64,000 nt of DNA, taken from positions 48,350,527 through 48,414,526 of the forward strand of contig NC_079205.1 in assembly GCF_026745355.1 (NCBI RefSeq), read 5' to 3'. Below, piece by piece: positions 47,940 through 61,135 of this stretch (positions are counted from its first letter, which is position 1; the number at the start of each line of letters is the position of its first letter). The notes under the pieces were generated by a model, which saw only the letters and a list, made by a program, of their open reading frames with translations, did not search any database and was not told the DNA's origin. The position numbers and the translations under genes are program-made. The DNA comes from Beta vulgaris subsp. vulgaris (Eukaryota > Streptophyta > Magnoliopsida > Caryophyllales > Amaranthaceae).

Positions 47940-48504
47940 TGGAAAATAGGAAAAGAATGAAGAAAATTAGTGGGCTTCATCTTCAACATCACGATCAGCT
48001 TCATCACATACACTTCTTCAACATCACGATCAGCTTCATCTTTCTTATCCAATCGTCCTTTCGCTCCTTTCTTCCTTGAAACTACTTCATCTTTCGTCTG
48101 CTTTTTTGGGTGTTCTTTTTTTTTTCAAAAAGAGGGAAGAATTAAATCACATATAAGGAACGAAATTCTAAAAAGAAGTGCAAAATCTCCATCATCCATC
48201 CTTCTTCTCCAATAGACTATAGTTAGTTTTCCAGTAGCAAAATTCAAACTTTTCTATAAAGCGCGAAACTAAAATCTACTACGATGATTTACAACAAATT
48301 AAACAAAGAAGTTGTTGCCCAGAAAAAGAATGAAAGCAGTGACGTGTGAGAGAGAGAGAGGATACCTGTAAAGTGTAAATTTTGAGTAAATGTTGGAGAT
48401 TTCCGATTGAATTATCAAGGCTTAGTAAACTCAAAGTCACGTTTTTTTCATTTGGGTTAGCCCGTCTGACAGTAAGTATTTGGTCAGACGGTCTGACCCA
48501 ATAC

Positions 48505-49078
48505 TTTCACTTTATTATTAGCCTTAGAACTACTAATATCGAAATGAATATAGTAAACAAATTTTTTTTAGCATTTTGCATTGCTTAAAGTATCCTGTCT
48601 GTTTATCTTGGTATATAAGTGTTATCCTATAACTTATGGTGTAACAACCTACAAACCATCATTTTCTTTGTAAAAGAAGTCAAGTGATATGAATAAATGT
48701 TATAATTTATATATAATCTGTATTATTATTGTTGAGGTACATGTTATTAGAAACATCACGTAAGTTACGATCTGATATGATATATTACACCCAAAATGTA
48801 CTATTATCACGTAATGTATTAAAATAAAAAAGTTTAACCCATGCCATGCATGCATTTTTGGACCCTCTTTGTTAATATTATCATAATTTATCATAATCAT
48901 TTCCTCTTTTCTATGTTTTCCACTTTCCAGCAGTAAAGTTCTATCTTATCGCCTTTCAATCTTTAAAGAGCTGATGAACCATGCAGCAGCCAGCCGCCGA
49001 CGTTAATTATTTTTATCTTACTTTTACTATATTTTGTTGAGGTGCTTTATTTTCACTTCTTAATTCTTATATATCTAA
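48505..49078. other. Spacer
   Basis: No gene recognised. Confidence 0.5.
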
Positions 49079-49260
49079 CTAGTTATTAGATTCAGGTGAT
49101 ATCTCGAGTTATTAATAATATTTTGATGTTAAAAACTAGCATTTAATATTATATAGTTTATTGGTTATAACTTTACTGTATTAACTTGAGGTCACACAGA
49201 TAAATTTTATATGGAGCATGTTTTCCATTTTTTAATGTACGAATTTTTCACTATATATCT
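49079..49260 (-). mobile_element. Helitron 3'-end remnant
   Basis: ctagttattag at 49079-49089 equals the 3' terminus of the Helitron at 47-310. It is followed by a decayed hairpin (ttcaggtgatatctcgag) and the shared phrase aacttgaggtca. The 5' end is not recognisable. Confidence 0.45.
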
Positions 49261-49971
49261 CCGACAATTTTTTTTAGTCACCATATACTATCAATGTTTT
49301 CAAAAGTTAAAGTATACCATTCAATTTCTTGATAATTCACCATGTACGCTTAATGATTAACGATTATTAACTTTTTTGATCATTAACCTCTAATTTTGTT
49401 ATCAAATCTTAATTAACCCCTATTTGAGTCGTTAGCCGTAATTAAACATCATTAAAACACCACCAATGACCCCTTTTACATGTTTTCCTCCATAATAAGT
49501 CTCTTGCTTCTTCTTTGGCCTTATGTGTTGTTTGAATGCTAATCTGTTAAGGTATATGAGTGAAGTAAGGATGAAATAAGGTTTAGTAATGTAATCAAGG
49601 TTTTTTAATGATTAAAAAATTGATAGATAATCGTTGATCATTAAGGGCACATAGAATTATCAAGAAATTGAGGGATATACAGTGAATTTTGAAAAAATAA
49701 AAAAATTTATCTGGTGTATATGATGAAAATCCGTTTAATGTATCTTGTTTGCGCTAGTCTTAGTACTACCATCTTTCTAAATATATATAACATCTAATTT
49801 ACATGTTTAGATACTAATAATTTAACTGTAATATATGAATTTATATATTATTGAAATACTCTCAACATGGTTTTCAAATATCAGTTTTTAATGATTTTAA
49901 TTAATAATTAAATATTTAACGTTCAAAGTAGTCCAATTGCATATGGTGAAAAATCTGACATGTTACATGTA

Positions 49972-50253
49972 TCTCTATTCTATATGGAAATAGGGGTAAG
50001 ACACCAAAATATTAGATATTTCATTTTACCTTCATTACATCTCTTTCTAACTATTTACTTTAATTAAAAAATAAAAAAAGAAACTACCTAATTAATTTAA
50101 AAAATTAAAAAAAATTACAAAAATAAAACTATCAACAATTCAAATATCCCTAATTTATTCGATATAATTAATAATTAATTTAATTTTCTATATCCCCTAT
50201 CAACTATTAATTTTCTACGTATTTTCACACGCGTCGCGTGCATGTAAAACTAG
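49972..50253 (+). mobile_element. Non-autonomous Helitron, family 2
   Basis: Starts TCTCTATTCTATATGGAAAT after an A and ends AAAACTAG before a T. The 3' hairpin is cacgcgtcgcgtg (about 50228-50240). Ends match the Helitron at 61136-62602. 282 bp, AT-rich, non-coding. Confidence 0.7.
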
Positions 50254-50986
50254 TATTACTATATTGAGATAACGGATTATAAGTATGAATTGAATCAACA
50301 AAATGCATGGCCCACAAGTCAAATTATCCACAAGTGTGTTTTTGGTTTTTAGTTGTTACTACATCTTATGTAATCTATTGGATCATCATTATCTAGTATT
50401 TGATGTCCAATAGTCCAATCTATACTGTTATTTAATTCTTTATCTCAAACGTTCAAAATTTCTTTTGAAGAAAAAAAGAAGTGCATTAATGAGAAAGCCA
50501 TGTCGATCAGCACTGAGGAAGAATGAGGATAGGAATGAATATGGTAGAGCGTATCTGCATCTATTTATTTTGTTTCAGAGTTTTACCTGATTTATCTACT
50601 CATTCTATGGATCCATCAATTAAATTTCATCTTATCCAACATCCACATAATATCATCAATTTTAAATCGTTCAATATGTCAAAATTAATTGATTTTATTG
50701 TGAAAATTATTGCAATTTACTAAATTTGTATTTTCAGATTTTAATTATCATTCTATGTATCGTTTAACTTATTGTCAATGATATATTTTTTCATCAAAAA
50801 AATATGTGGTGAAAATAAATATGAACAAACATACAAACCTTGTATTTTCAAACATAGAGAGTGAAGAGTGAAGACCAAAGCAGAGCACGAGGGAAGACCC
50901 AAAATCATATACTGTATGTTGCTAGCGTTATTTTCGGTTGAATGGGGTGATGGGTCTAAGTGATGGACTGATTCCATATATCAGGC
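50254..50986. other. Spacer
   Basis: No gene recognised. Confidence 0.5.
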
Positions 50987-51635
50987 AGGGTATTTATGGG
51001 TGGTTAACCGTCTCAAAACAATATTTCGGTTCACCGCAAGTTTCGGTACGCTCTTTTTGCAAACCGTAACGGTAACCGTTTAAACCGGTTACCGCCTAAG
51101 CGGTTAACCGTTTTTTCGGTACAGTTTTTCGGTTAACCATTAACCGTTGTTTAAGTTATACTATTATGTTTTACTTAATGTACATATATATTTTTAATTT
51201 TTTTGCATATATTTTAATATTATATATACTCTAATATAAAATGTATTATAAAGTGGATAATAAATCAATTGGAAAACATAACTAACACTAAGAATTCACT
51301 TCATTTCCTAATTACAGTGTTTATATTAGTACTAGAGTTTCTAAATAATTACATACTTCCTCTAATTGTTGTAACTTAGCAACAAATATTAGAATTAATG
51401 TAATTGTTTGAAAATGTTTCACAACAATTAAATAGAGAAAAAAAGATTTCGGTATTTCGGTTAATCATTTATTCAAAAATCATAACCGTAACCGTACCGT
51501 TTAACCGCTAATATTTTCGGTTCGGTAACCGTACCGTTCAAACTTTTTTTTCTCGGTACGGTAACCACCCATCTAGATCGGTTTTTCGGTATTTCGGTAC
51601 GGTATTTCGGTTTCGGTTTTTTATGAACACCCCTA
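50987..51635. mobile_element. hAT-like MITE rich in GGTAACCG motifs
   Basis: The left end (about 50987) has tatgggtggttaaccg, mirrored at 51557-51575 (cggtacggtaaccaccca). An outer right end, aacacccctaat, resembles hAT MITE termini. The interior is filled with ggtaaccg, cggttaacc and ttcggtac motifs in both orientations. No matching octamer flanks were found, so the ends are uncertain. Confidence 0.5.
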
Positions 51636-51989
51636 ATCACATGTCACCTCCTAATCAACTACTCTCTCTGTTAAGTCCCCTTTTTATATAATATTCCAAA
51701 ATATAATGTTTTTATTTTTAATTAATAATTATGTCCAAAATACTCTTATGAAAAAATCTTAATTCCCAAAAAGTCCTTATAATTTTAGCTTCCACCATGA
51801 CAAAATAGAATCTTTTACCCCATTGAACTCTTCTACGCACTAAACCATGCAACCTTAATGTTTCGTTTTTATTTTTTGTTAAAAAGAAAAAAACGATGTA
51901 GGTGTTTCCTTATAAAAAATGACTTAAAAAATAATAATAAGTTTCATTCTCTTCTCCTTTTGTTTCTCTCTGAATCTCGAATTACAACA

Positions 51990-52235
51990 AACAATTTTTT
52001 TAAATAATTTGACATTTTTACGGAATGGATTAAACTAATCACTAAATAGATTAAATCAGTCACTAAATGAATTAAAGATCTTATTACTGAATAGATTAAA
52101 CTGGTCAGTAAATAGATTAAAATAGTCACTAAATATATTAAAGTAATCACTATATTAAGAAAAAGGTACGCTATGTTCTTAATATTGGACTTGAACCGCG
52201 CCTACTTTAAAATTAAAAATAGACAATCTCTTACA
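51990..52235. mobile_element. MITE with internal ~22-bp motif, copy C
   Basis: Inverted relative to copy B: the terminal agacaatctcttaca lies at the right and about seven degenerate agattaaactagtcactaaa units at the left. Confidence 0.5.
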
Positions 52236-52869
52236 AGACCAACTGTATATCAAGAAGAGAGTTGAAGTTGTAGATATGAAAAAAAGATAAGAGAGAAATA
52301 GTTAAGGGAAGATGGTTTAGACATGTGAAACGTTAATTGTATAGTACACTTATTACAAAAGTGGAGAGTCGATAGTAATATAAGTAGTTATTGAAGATTC
52401 GTTGCGTTCTTTGGCTACTCAACGTGCACCACCAGAATTAATGCGAATGACTCCGAGCAATGTTTGGAAGGAATGAAGTTTAAAACACCAACTAATCTAT
52501 TGATGAAAATTCTTCAAAATTAATCAATGATCACCATTCCTATCAATGTTTTCTTACCTCATTGTGATTGTATTCCAGTTAACTTTAACACCACTAAAAA
52601 TCTTACAGAAACAACCTCTCTATTTAGCAAGCCAACAGCAACTTCACAGAAATCCTGGAGCTCAAAGTGATTATGTAAATACTTACAAATGCTTATAACC
52701 TAGTATGAAAGAAAAAGAAAAGCGCAACAAAAATACGGGTAGCACTTAGCAGTCATCGGATACAGGATACAGCACAGTATACTGTATAAGGCATTTCTTA
52801 TCAGTTCAGATCATAGTCATGGTGTATATACATGTAAAAAGCAAAAATATATCGATATCTGAAGCGTGC
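52236..52869. other. 3' flank of the FLAP1-like gene
   Basis: No gene recognised. The 3' UTR of the FLAP1-like gene presumably lies at the right end of this stretch. Confidence 0.5.
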
Positions 52870-55800
52870 TTATAAAGGCTTCAAGAAGGGGTAATCTTCA
52901 AGCAATTCTCTCTCTGACAATGTATCATTTTCATTCTGAGGAGTCCAAAGCACCTCCACCGCCTGCAAGTAAATTAACATCTTTAACAAAAAAATACACA
53001 CCCAAGACCAATCGATATTCATAAGATCAAACTGGTCTTTAAACAGAATATATAACTTACCATGGTTTTACTTGAAGGGATGGAACCAAGCTTTTGTAGC
53101 GCTTCTTTCAAATCCATGCTCCCATTTATGGTAGGCAGTTTATTGACTCCCTCGGCAGCCACCAGAATGGTAATCTGAATAGATATTGACATCAACATTA
53201 CGAAGATGACAGCATATGGAAAAAGTGTAGCTTATTTAGCCTGCAGCAAATTCCCTTTTCTACTTGGGGCAGAGAGTGCGAAGTAAAGACAATCTTAATA
53301 CCAAATGACATGATTGTACAAAATTAAGAATCCCATAAACAATAACAAGCCATAATAAACTCAAAGCTAGCAGAAACTAGCATCTGTATCCAGAAGCAAC
53401 TGAAAGCTGTCTTATACGGGTTCCAAACCATAGGTTGGATGACTGCAATTACCTTATATTACAGACGAATTGTCCAGAGCGGATCATGTCCGTACAACAG
53501 GGAGAAGAATTCCTAGCATGAACTCTTTACAAAGCTTAGTATATAGAAGCACTCCTAGAGACCTGCTCAATGAGTTTGACCAAAAGAGAAGGTTCTCTGT
53601 AGACATTAATGCTTCTTTTTTTTGACGGACTGTAGACATCAATGCTAACAGCTTCCTCAAAGCTAAAATCGCCTATAGCGCCGACATCTGGCTTTTCACT
53701 AATGAATCGATATTTAAAATTATTCCATTCGGGATATTGTATTCTATCAAAGCGTCGATCCCGAAAATTTCTTAAAGGAACCCTCTGGAAATCCTTCTAC
53801 AGCTTAATGGATATTCTGAACAGCTGCTGTAATTAACTGATTCATACTATCAGATAACACATCAAACACACTCCTTTTTTCCATCGTATTTCCTGATCAT
53901 ATATGTTGTAACAATCATAATAATCCACTCTTACAATAATGCCATGTTCCAATTTCATCAAAGCGGGAATCAAGGAACTTTGGATCAGATAGAAAAGAAT
54001 CCAAAAGCTAAAAAAAATTGGCCTTCATAAACCCTGATTTTGTTGCTTCTTCTCCACCATAAAAGCACAAATTCTCAATATTATTTCTGCATGATCTAGA
54101 CCTCCTTACACTATATGTTTGAGTAACTACATACAATAACCACCCACCCTCTAAACAGGGGAAAAAAGAACAGGTGGGGCCGTAGAGTCTATAGGCTTGT
54201 TTGGCTAATGGCTTTTAGACATCTTTTCAGTTGGTTTTCTGCTTATAGCTTGTTAACAGGGAGAAACAGGCACATTTTCAACCCAAAAAATTGTAAACTA
54301 TCGGAGCAGGGCTTTTTAGCCAAGCTTTGGTTGCTGGCTGCTGGCTTTTCCGAAACTTAAATTACTGATATTCCCAAAGAGTCGTCATTTTGTATACCAG
54401 CTGTCAACAAGCCACTGATTTTACCAAACACTGTTGTAAAGAGCCAATGCTACCAATCAATTAAAAAGGTCATAAGAATGGCAAATATTACCAGTGGGTA
54501 AAACAAACCAAGTGAGCATTTCAGCTCATTGCCAAACAAGACCTATGTGAACAACAGTGAATAATCTAGTAGAAAGCAAGCCACCAAATTCCCCAAAGAT
54601 TATCCTAGACAGTACTGCAAGTACTCAATGTCATATCCGACAAAAGATGGTAAACAATCTTTTTCACCTTATAAACCTCCTTCCCCAAAAGAGCAATCAC
54701 TAGAGGGTAATAACAATTAGTTTGTATAAAACGAAGGGGGAAATTATATGAGCATGCAATTAGTAAATGGCCAAATACAGCATAACATGTTCATCTCATG
54801 TTAAGAGTAAGCATTTAGTAAATGCAACAAGATATTTATCTCATAATTACCACTATGTATTCATTGCTATATCCAGTGGCTCTCGAGCTTCTTGTGCTCT
54901 GCCTCTTTATGCTATTCACATTGACCAGCGTTTCTTCATCAAATTTACCTCTTTCCTCAATAGAAAGTTGATTGAACCTCTTTTCTCCCTCCTCAATACT
55001 CTTTTTGATGTCGACCTGATAATTTTCGAAGCAAACTAATCATTTGTACTGCTATGAGTCTACTACCTAGTTAAGAAACAAACAAGCTGAAAGTAACAAC
55101 TAACAAGGAGGTCAAACAATTCTGTTCATAAAGGGAAACACAAAGAAAACAAAGTGCCACACTATTATAATATAAAAACATCAAGCAGGACAAAAAAAAC
55201 ATTTGTAACCATATCCCAAAATCCAAAGTAACCCCTCTTGCTAAGTTTTCCCTGCTGCTGATGGGGCCTTTGAGACCAGCAGGCGAGCATAGTTCAGATC
55301 AAGATAAGACCTCAGATTGGTACTTCAATAACCTTTGAAGTGGCTTTCATTATTGTAAGCAAAATAGGAGCAATAAGAGTCATCGGATTATCATTTCAGT
55401 GGTAATATCTCATTCCCTGTGCGATGTCCTATGTTGCTAGAAGGAAAACTCTTGACAGGTGATGGCGGTGGATTGAGCCATAACAATCCATATTCATAGA
55501 TTCACAAACCCACTCACACCCCCCCCCCCAAAATAGGCCAATAAACACACAAGCATGCACGTACGCTGAGCATACGCACATATATTCATATTTGTATCCC
55601 TTTGATAAGAGCAATATCCATCAGATGACGTGGGTACATACGAATTGCTAATTTTAACAGCTACAACAATCGTAAGGCTTCAATTTGGAAGGAAGAAATT
55701 AATTTAGCCAATGGGAAATAAATGAATAACGTATCCTCATCCAACAGCTCTAAAAATCTACATGCATATACTAAAAACACCGCTTATTTAGGATTGAGTG

Positions 55801-58800
55801 GAAGAGGTATGGATTGGAACCAAGATGATCGATGGAGCATACATCACCAGGCCATAATAGGATGAAGCTATGAGCATGTCAATAACCCACATGTTGAGCT
55901 TGGTGGAGCCTTACTATTAATCCTCTTCCTGCTTTAAAGAGCTTTCCTATTCTTAAACCAGTTTGCATGGTATTGTCCTCATGAAGATCTATTTGATAAT
56001 AAGAAAATGTTTGAACATTGAATAACAAACTAATCTATAATATTGGAATATTTCATGAGATGAACTCGTGCAGTAGCATACTTGTATAATGTATTCTAGG
56101 TCGAAGGATTACACACTTAAGGTTTAGGAATGACAAGTTCTGATTCTTTCTTCACAAAATCACAACTAAAAACAAGTTCAAAAAAATTGGCTTCTAGGTG
56201 AAAACCACTAAGAAACCCTAACTTTTTAGTTCATGAAAAATGAAAATACTAATTTACCCTTAACGAACGATCAATCATCCCTCTCCCTCAGGCCTTCACC
56301 CAGGAAACAAAAAACACTGCCAGTAATACCAATTTTCCTCTTGCTGACAATTATGATAAGACCAGGGCATACCAAATCATTTGTATCAATAATTTGATAT
56401 TAAACTTGGGTCAGGCTGCTGACGGCCAATATAGGCGTTAACAAGCTACAAGAAAGACAAGCAGAGAAATCACTCTAAAGTCTACCAAAGAGGAGACCTT
56501 GATAAGATAGAAAGATGACCTTCACTTAAAAACGGTAACTAAAGCATCAGGTCCTTGCTTTCATACTGCTTAAAATGTTCTTTGAACAATAAGGCAGCTA
56601 ATTTCTCTGATATTGAAACACAACATACAATGTCGTTCACACCTACTCACAACCTCCCCCTCCCTTCACATCCCTGACTTAGTCTTAGCAGCCCCGACCA
56701 TCCCCATTTCTCTCACCAGCTAGCAGCTGAGACTATAATGAGTTGGTGAACCACACACATGCACCCAGTTCTTGCACTTCCACTCTACTCTCTCCATGCT
56801 ACATGAGAAGCAGATTTACTATCATCAATGGACTTCACAAGGATAAAAAGATGAAATGGTGTTATGTAAATCGCAAAGCACAGGGATTCACATGTTTGCT
56901 GGCTTGTCTTGTAAGGGAAAACATCGTCCTGTTATTATTCTACTGAGGAGATAGAGAAAAAAAGAAAAGAGAAAAGCATGCATGTGGAAAAGGACATCGC
57001 CTGAAGTAACCTGTGGCCCACTGTATTCTTTCAAGAGTTCACTGGCAATAATTGTTCCTATAACGACAGCCAGATCAAAATAAAACTAGCTTTTGGTGGG
57101 ACTTGGAAATCTCTCCACATAGTGGCCAGCTTAACTTCACAGACTAGAGAAAGTTGTCTTTTCATCTGCATGAGTTATGATCAATAGGGTTTTTTTTGTT
57201 TTGTTGGCAAAATCATCCAAACAAAATGGTCAAAGTAAGTCAGTCAGACAATGAATACTAGGCAGAAATCCCGAAGCCTAACATGCACAATGGTGTTCAA
57301 GAAGGTAACTATTCCTCAAATCTGAGATACTACTTCTATCTCAGGAAGATAATGTACACTGAGTATATTTTCAAATTATATACTTACAGAGTGTACAACC
57401 ATAGGTCTCGTGTTACTTCATGTATTAAGCAACACAGGTGTTACTTCATAAAAAAGCAAAGACATAATTTTGAATAGTATATACATATAAATCTCTAAAA
57501 CAAAGCAGATAGGGAAAAAAAAACTAAACATCAGATCTTCAAGAAGGACAAACTGATAATATCAGATTTTTCTCTATAAAAGATTTTTAAAAAGAGAAAT
57601 ATACCTACCCGTCTGTTAAAAAGTTCCAATTAGTGCAGCTACGTTCATAATTGAATATTCAATTCTTTAACAGAAAATAGTCACTGGTCAAACAGTAAAA
57701 GGTATTTTCAACTCACAGATGAATAAGCTGAGATGCAATAATCAGGATGCCGAAGCAAGGCCAGCATTGTTTCTGCAACCATTAAAATTGAAAAAATCTT
57801 GCATCATAAAGCAAAGTTAATAGAGCAGAACAGGCTCTCAACAAAAGTAAATCCCCTCACGCCCCCCCCCCCAACAGAATAGAATTATTAAAAAGAAAAA
57901 ATAAGTCTATAACATCAAAAAATATGTGCTGGGAACAGCAAGAGGCGAGAACAAGGAAGCAGACCATATAAAACCTCCCGAGATAAAGCACTAAGACGAC
58001 TAAAAAGAACAAGTTTTTAGCTAAAAGATCAAGAAACAGGGAAGACCAATATATTTATTTCTTTTCAGAAAACGACCTTAGCAATCAATGACTACAAGAT
58101 AGCATACCAAGTTTTGAAGTTGAACCATCATATAGGGTACTTTCATTAGAACAAACTGAATTCAGAAAGAGTGAGTCACAGTGCAGAACCTAATGACAGA
58201 TGACGGTCTTCCAAATAGACCCACAGATTTACAGGAAGTACCCCTGTGAGAAAATTTGAAGTACAACAAAGTACTTCTTTCATCAATGGTAGTTTCAAAG
58301 AAAATCAATAAAAGGCACTCGTTAGCTGCAGATCTTGAAAAAAAAGGGAAGAAAAGGAAAAAAAGAAGAGGCTCTTCATTCCACTAAGGCTATGTTCTTT
58401 TCACCTGTGAACTTGTGAACTAGAACCTAATCTGAGGTCATATCCCTGGCCCTGACCTTAGTTTTAGAAGTCGAATTGAACTTACTAGTCCCAATATACA
58501 GCAGAATAAACATCAAAAATGGAAAATAGTACTCTGAAGACACATTATTGTTCAATGGAAGGTTGAAAGCAAGACCCACCTGTTAAAACATAGTTTAGGC
58601 CCTCTGGAGTTGATGTATCAGCAGTTTCAGCAATCCGATTGAGATCACTTTGAAGAGATCGTGCCATGCCCAACAGCCCAACCTAGAAAGCACCAGAAAT
58701 TCTGAACTTGTGAACAATCACATGGACCAGAAAATGCAAATTACACATGCAAGAAAGGTTCTATTGTGAAACTCAGGAACATGGTTAAAATTTTAGACAA

Positions 58801-60623
58801 ATGATCAAATCAGTTTTAACTGGAAATTCGTATGGACACACAAGCATAACTTAAAGATATAGTTTTGTTAAACTAGCTCAGACAATTTTTTAACATACCA
58901 TACTACCATGACGGAACGCATGTTCCAATACAAATAATGATAAAGGTGCCCAAGGCCAGGGGGGATTTGGTAAGAAGTGGTCAAACATACACCGAACAAT
59001 ACAAAGTATGTTGGCGACTATCCTTTTCTCATAAGGAGAAGTTCATAAAACTCTCTTAAAATATCTCCTCAGAAAAAGCCATAAAATAACTTTCATTCAT
59101 CGAGTACATACTAATAAGACATTTCCTAAAACACAACAAGACCCAGTACTCTAGGATATAGAATAGTCTGGAGAGGTCAATATGCAGCCAATCTAGGCCG
59201 GTGAGAGTTGTTTCAAAGAGTATGCTCAACAAGAAAACATTCTATGAGCACTAATAGCAATACTTCAATACTTCAGTTCTCCCTTGATATGAAGGTGACT
59301 GTCCTGCTTCTCTTATTTTCTCATTTGACAGTCCTAAGTCACTAACAAATGCAAATCCTCCCAATTCTTATCAAAGATTCCTCACCATACTATTAGATCA
59401 ATCTTATTCTTAGCTAATTTCTCCACATGTACTCACTATATACACTCCTTAAGACACTTCCTAAGTCTACTAGACAAATCAATTAAGAAGGAATCGAGTT
59501 CTCATTCGAAAAAACAAAAAATCAAAAGGAAAACATAGCTCTCCTGGATTGAACAAGCAGCATTACACAATCGAGCATTCACATAAAGTACACACTAATA
59601 TAACTTCATCAAATCACTATCTACAGTACAACAAATACCAATAAAACAGCTACCACAACCAAATCAACTAAAACATACTTCCTCCATTTTTTTAATTGCA
59701 ACATTTTGACTTTTGCACTATTCATGCACTTACTTTGACCAGAAATTTTTTAACAACATACAATACAAATTTTAGCAGGTAAGGTGTCATTAGATCTATC
59801 TCATTATATATCCACAAGATTTCAACTTTTTATAATTTTCACAAAAATATAATCAGAGATATTAAGAGTCAAAATTGTATAAGCATGAATGTCAAAATAT
59901 TGCAAGTAAAAAAAACAGTAAGAAGTACTAAAACTATGATACAATAAAGCATATTACCTGAAGCTTGATCACACTAGTTTTCTCAGTAGCAGTCAAAACC
60001 CCACCATCAGATTGATCAGAAAGGAAGCCAGAAACCAAAATAAAAGCAGCAAATCCCATCATAATCAAAAACAAACTAGACCCAGCTCCAACCCCAACCC
60101 CAAACGCCGGACCAACAAAAAAACCACCACCCCCACCAAACGGAGAGGGTGCATAATACGGTGCCGAATACGGCATCATTGGATTCGAGGGCCGAACCGA
60201 GTAACTCCGAGATCCTGAAGACGTAGAGGATCTCGGAGCAAATGAGCGGCCTCCCATTCTTCCACCGGATGCAGCAAAAGCTGAATTGGGATCATACATT
60301 ATCAAAACACCTACTAACAAAGCAACAATTGCAGGCTTCTTAAGAGCCTTAAAAGCACTAGAAATCGCATCAAGAACAAACCCAATTGAGATTTGTGTCT
60401 TCTCTTTGATACCCAGTTGGGAATTGGAAGAATTTGAGTTTTTGGCGTCGCATTTGGGGGTGAATTTGAAGGGTTTTGAGGAGAAATTAGGGTTTATGAA
60501 AGAGGAAGGAAAATGAGTTAAGGAAGATAATCGAATTGGGTAAGGGCGTAAAAGTGGGGTGGATTGAGGAGAGAGAAATTTGGTGGTGAATACGGATGGT
60601 TCAAGAAGCAGAGAGTTTGCCAT
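52870..60623 (-). CDS. FLAP1: Chloroplast DUF1517 protein, FLAP1-like
   Basis: Arabidopsis FLAP1 (At1g54520) is a DUF1517 protein of chloroplast membranes that tunes proton balance and non-photochemical quenching under fluctuating light. Exons in transcript order: 60623-59958, 58682-58580, 57772-57717, 55015-54851, 53174-53061, 52962-52870. All junctions are GT-AG and the sum is 1197 bases (398 residues), close to the Arabidopsis length. Residues 1 to about 58 ([10 protein letters not shown]..., Ser/Pro-rich) look like a transit peptide. A hydrophobic stretch at 97-109 precedes NSAFAASGG, which resembles a thylakoid-type cleavage site. The Gly/Ser-rich GGRMGGRSF region follows, then a membrane span at 182-199. 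The conserved DUF1517 half includes [34 protein letters not shown] and ITILVAAEG, ending DYPFLKPL. An in-frame ATG at 60764 would add 47 residues. Orthology is likely but untested. Confidence 0.93.
54194..54543. mobile_element. Tourist-like MITE in FLAP1-like intron 4
   Basis: Ends ggcttgtttggctaat and, read inward from the right, ggtcttgtttggcaat, with TA on both sides. The cttgtttgg terminus is typical of small PIF or hAT derivatives. It sits inside intron 53175-54850. Confidence 0.5.
59678..59925. mobile_element. Stowaway-like MITE in FLAP1-like intron 1
   Basis: Terminal repeats cttcctccattttttt / aaaaaaaacagtaagaag, with inner inverted tgcaacattttgac / gtcaaaatattgca, and TA duplications at 59676-59677 and 59926-59927. 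248 bp. It lies about 30 bases from the 5' splice site at 59957 (the gene reads leftward). Confidence 0.8.
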
Positions 60624-61135
60624 TATTGTTAAAAATTTAGGTTTTAGAGGTGAAGATTGTTTTTCTGGTTTAAAGGGAGGAAGATATTTTGAGTTATTGT
60701 GGAAGAAGAACCAGAGCTTTTGGGTGGCGGTATATGCAGAAGTATGTGGCCATGCAAGCGCCAAAAAATTGAAACCTCATCTTGTAATAACTTGAAGTAT
60801 GAGTGTATGACAATAAGTTTGTACATTGTACTTTGTATTAAGGTACTGTTGAGTGTTTACATGATTGTTCTCAAAGTCAAAACAAACAAAAAAGTGTTTA
60901 TTTGATTCTAGTTGCTATTCCGTATGATTTTTATTAGTTTATCATTCTCGATTTTAATTGTTTGGTTGTTCCTTATTAGTTTATCCATAGATGGAGTATA
61001 ATCTCTTTATTACCAAATAAAATAATCATGAGAATATATAAACAAATGCATTTGTTCGCAGATTCATACAAGTTTGGAATGATTTGTATATGATTTCAAC
61101 TACTTTCCATACAATTTGAGAATACTTATCCATTA
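60624..61135. other. Upstream region of the FLAP1-like gene
   Basis: Presumed 5' UTR and promoter (gene reads leftward). The frame stays open up to 60764. No further gene or clear motif recognised. Confidence 0.5.

Larger units (their letters stand above)
47622..48504. mobile_element. Foldback DNA element with opposed minisatellites
   Basis: Ends gtattgtgtcggactcgtcc and, read inward from the right, gtattgggtcagaccgtctg are inverted repeats. Each is followed by a second short inverted motif (gtccgacc ... ggtcggac). No target duplication is evident. The interior holds two opposed minisatellite arrays and a perfect 25-bp direct repeat starting cttcaacatcacgatcag at 47981 and 48016. The superfamily is unresolved; it resembles neither the MULE nor the hAT ends in this window. 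Confidence 0.6.

Noticed and set aside
47627..48079. 150-codon open frame with periodic Phe/Gln/Val
   Set aside because: The period equals the 22-bp minisatellite; it is a translation of the repeat with no independent coding evidence.
53642..55039. Plus-strand frames of 64 and 90 codons
   Set aside because: They are antisense to, or in introns of, the FLAP1-like gene; the minus-strand exon 54851-55015 is the conserved one.
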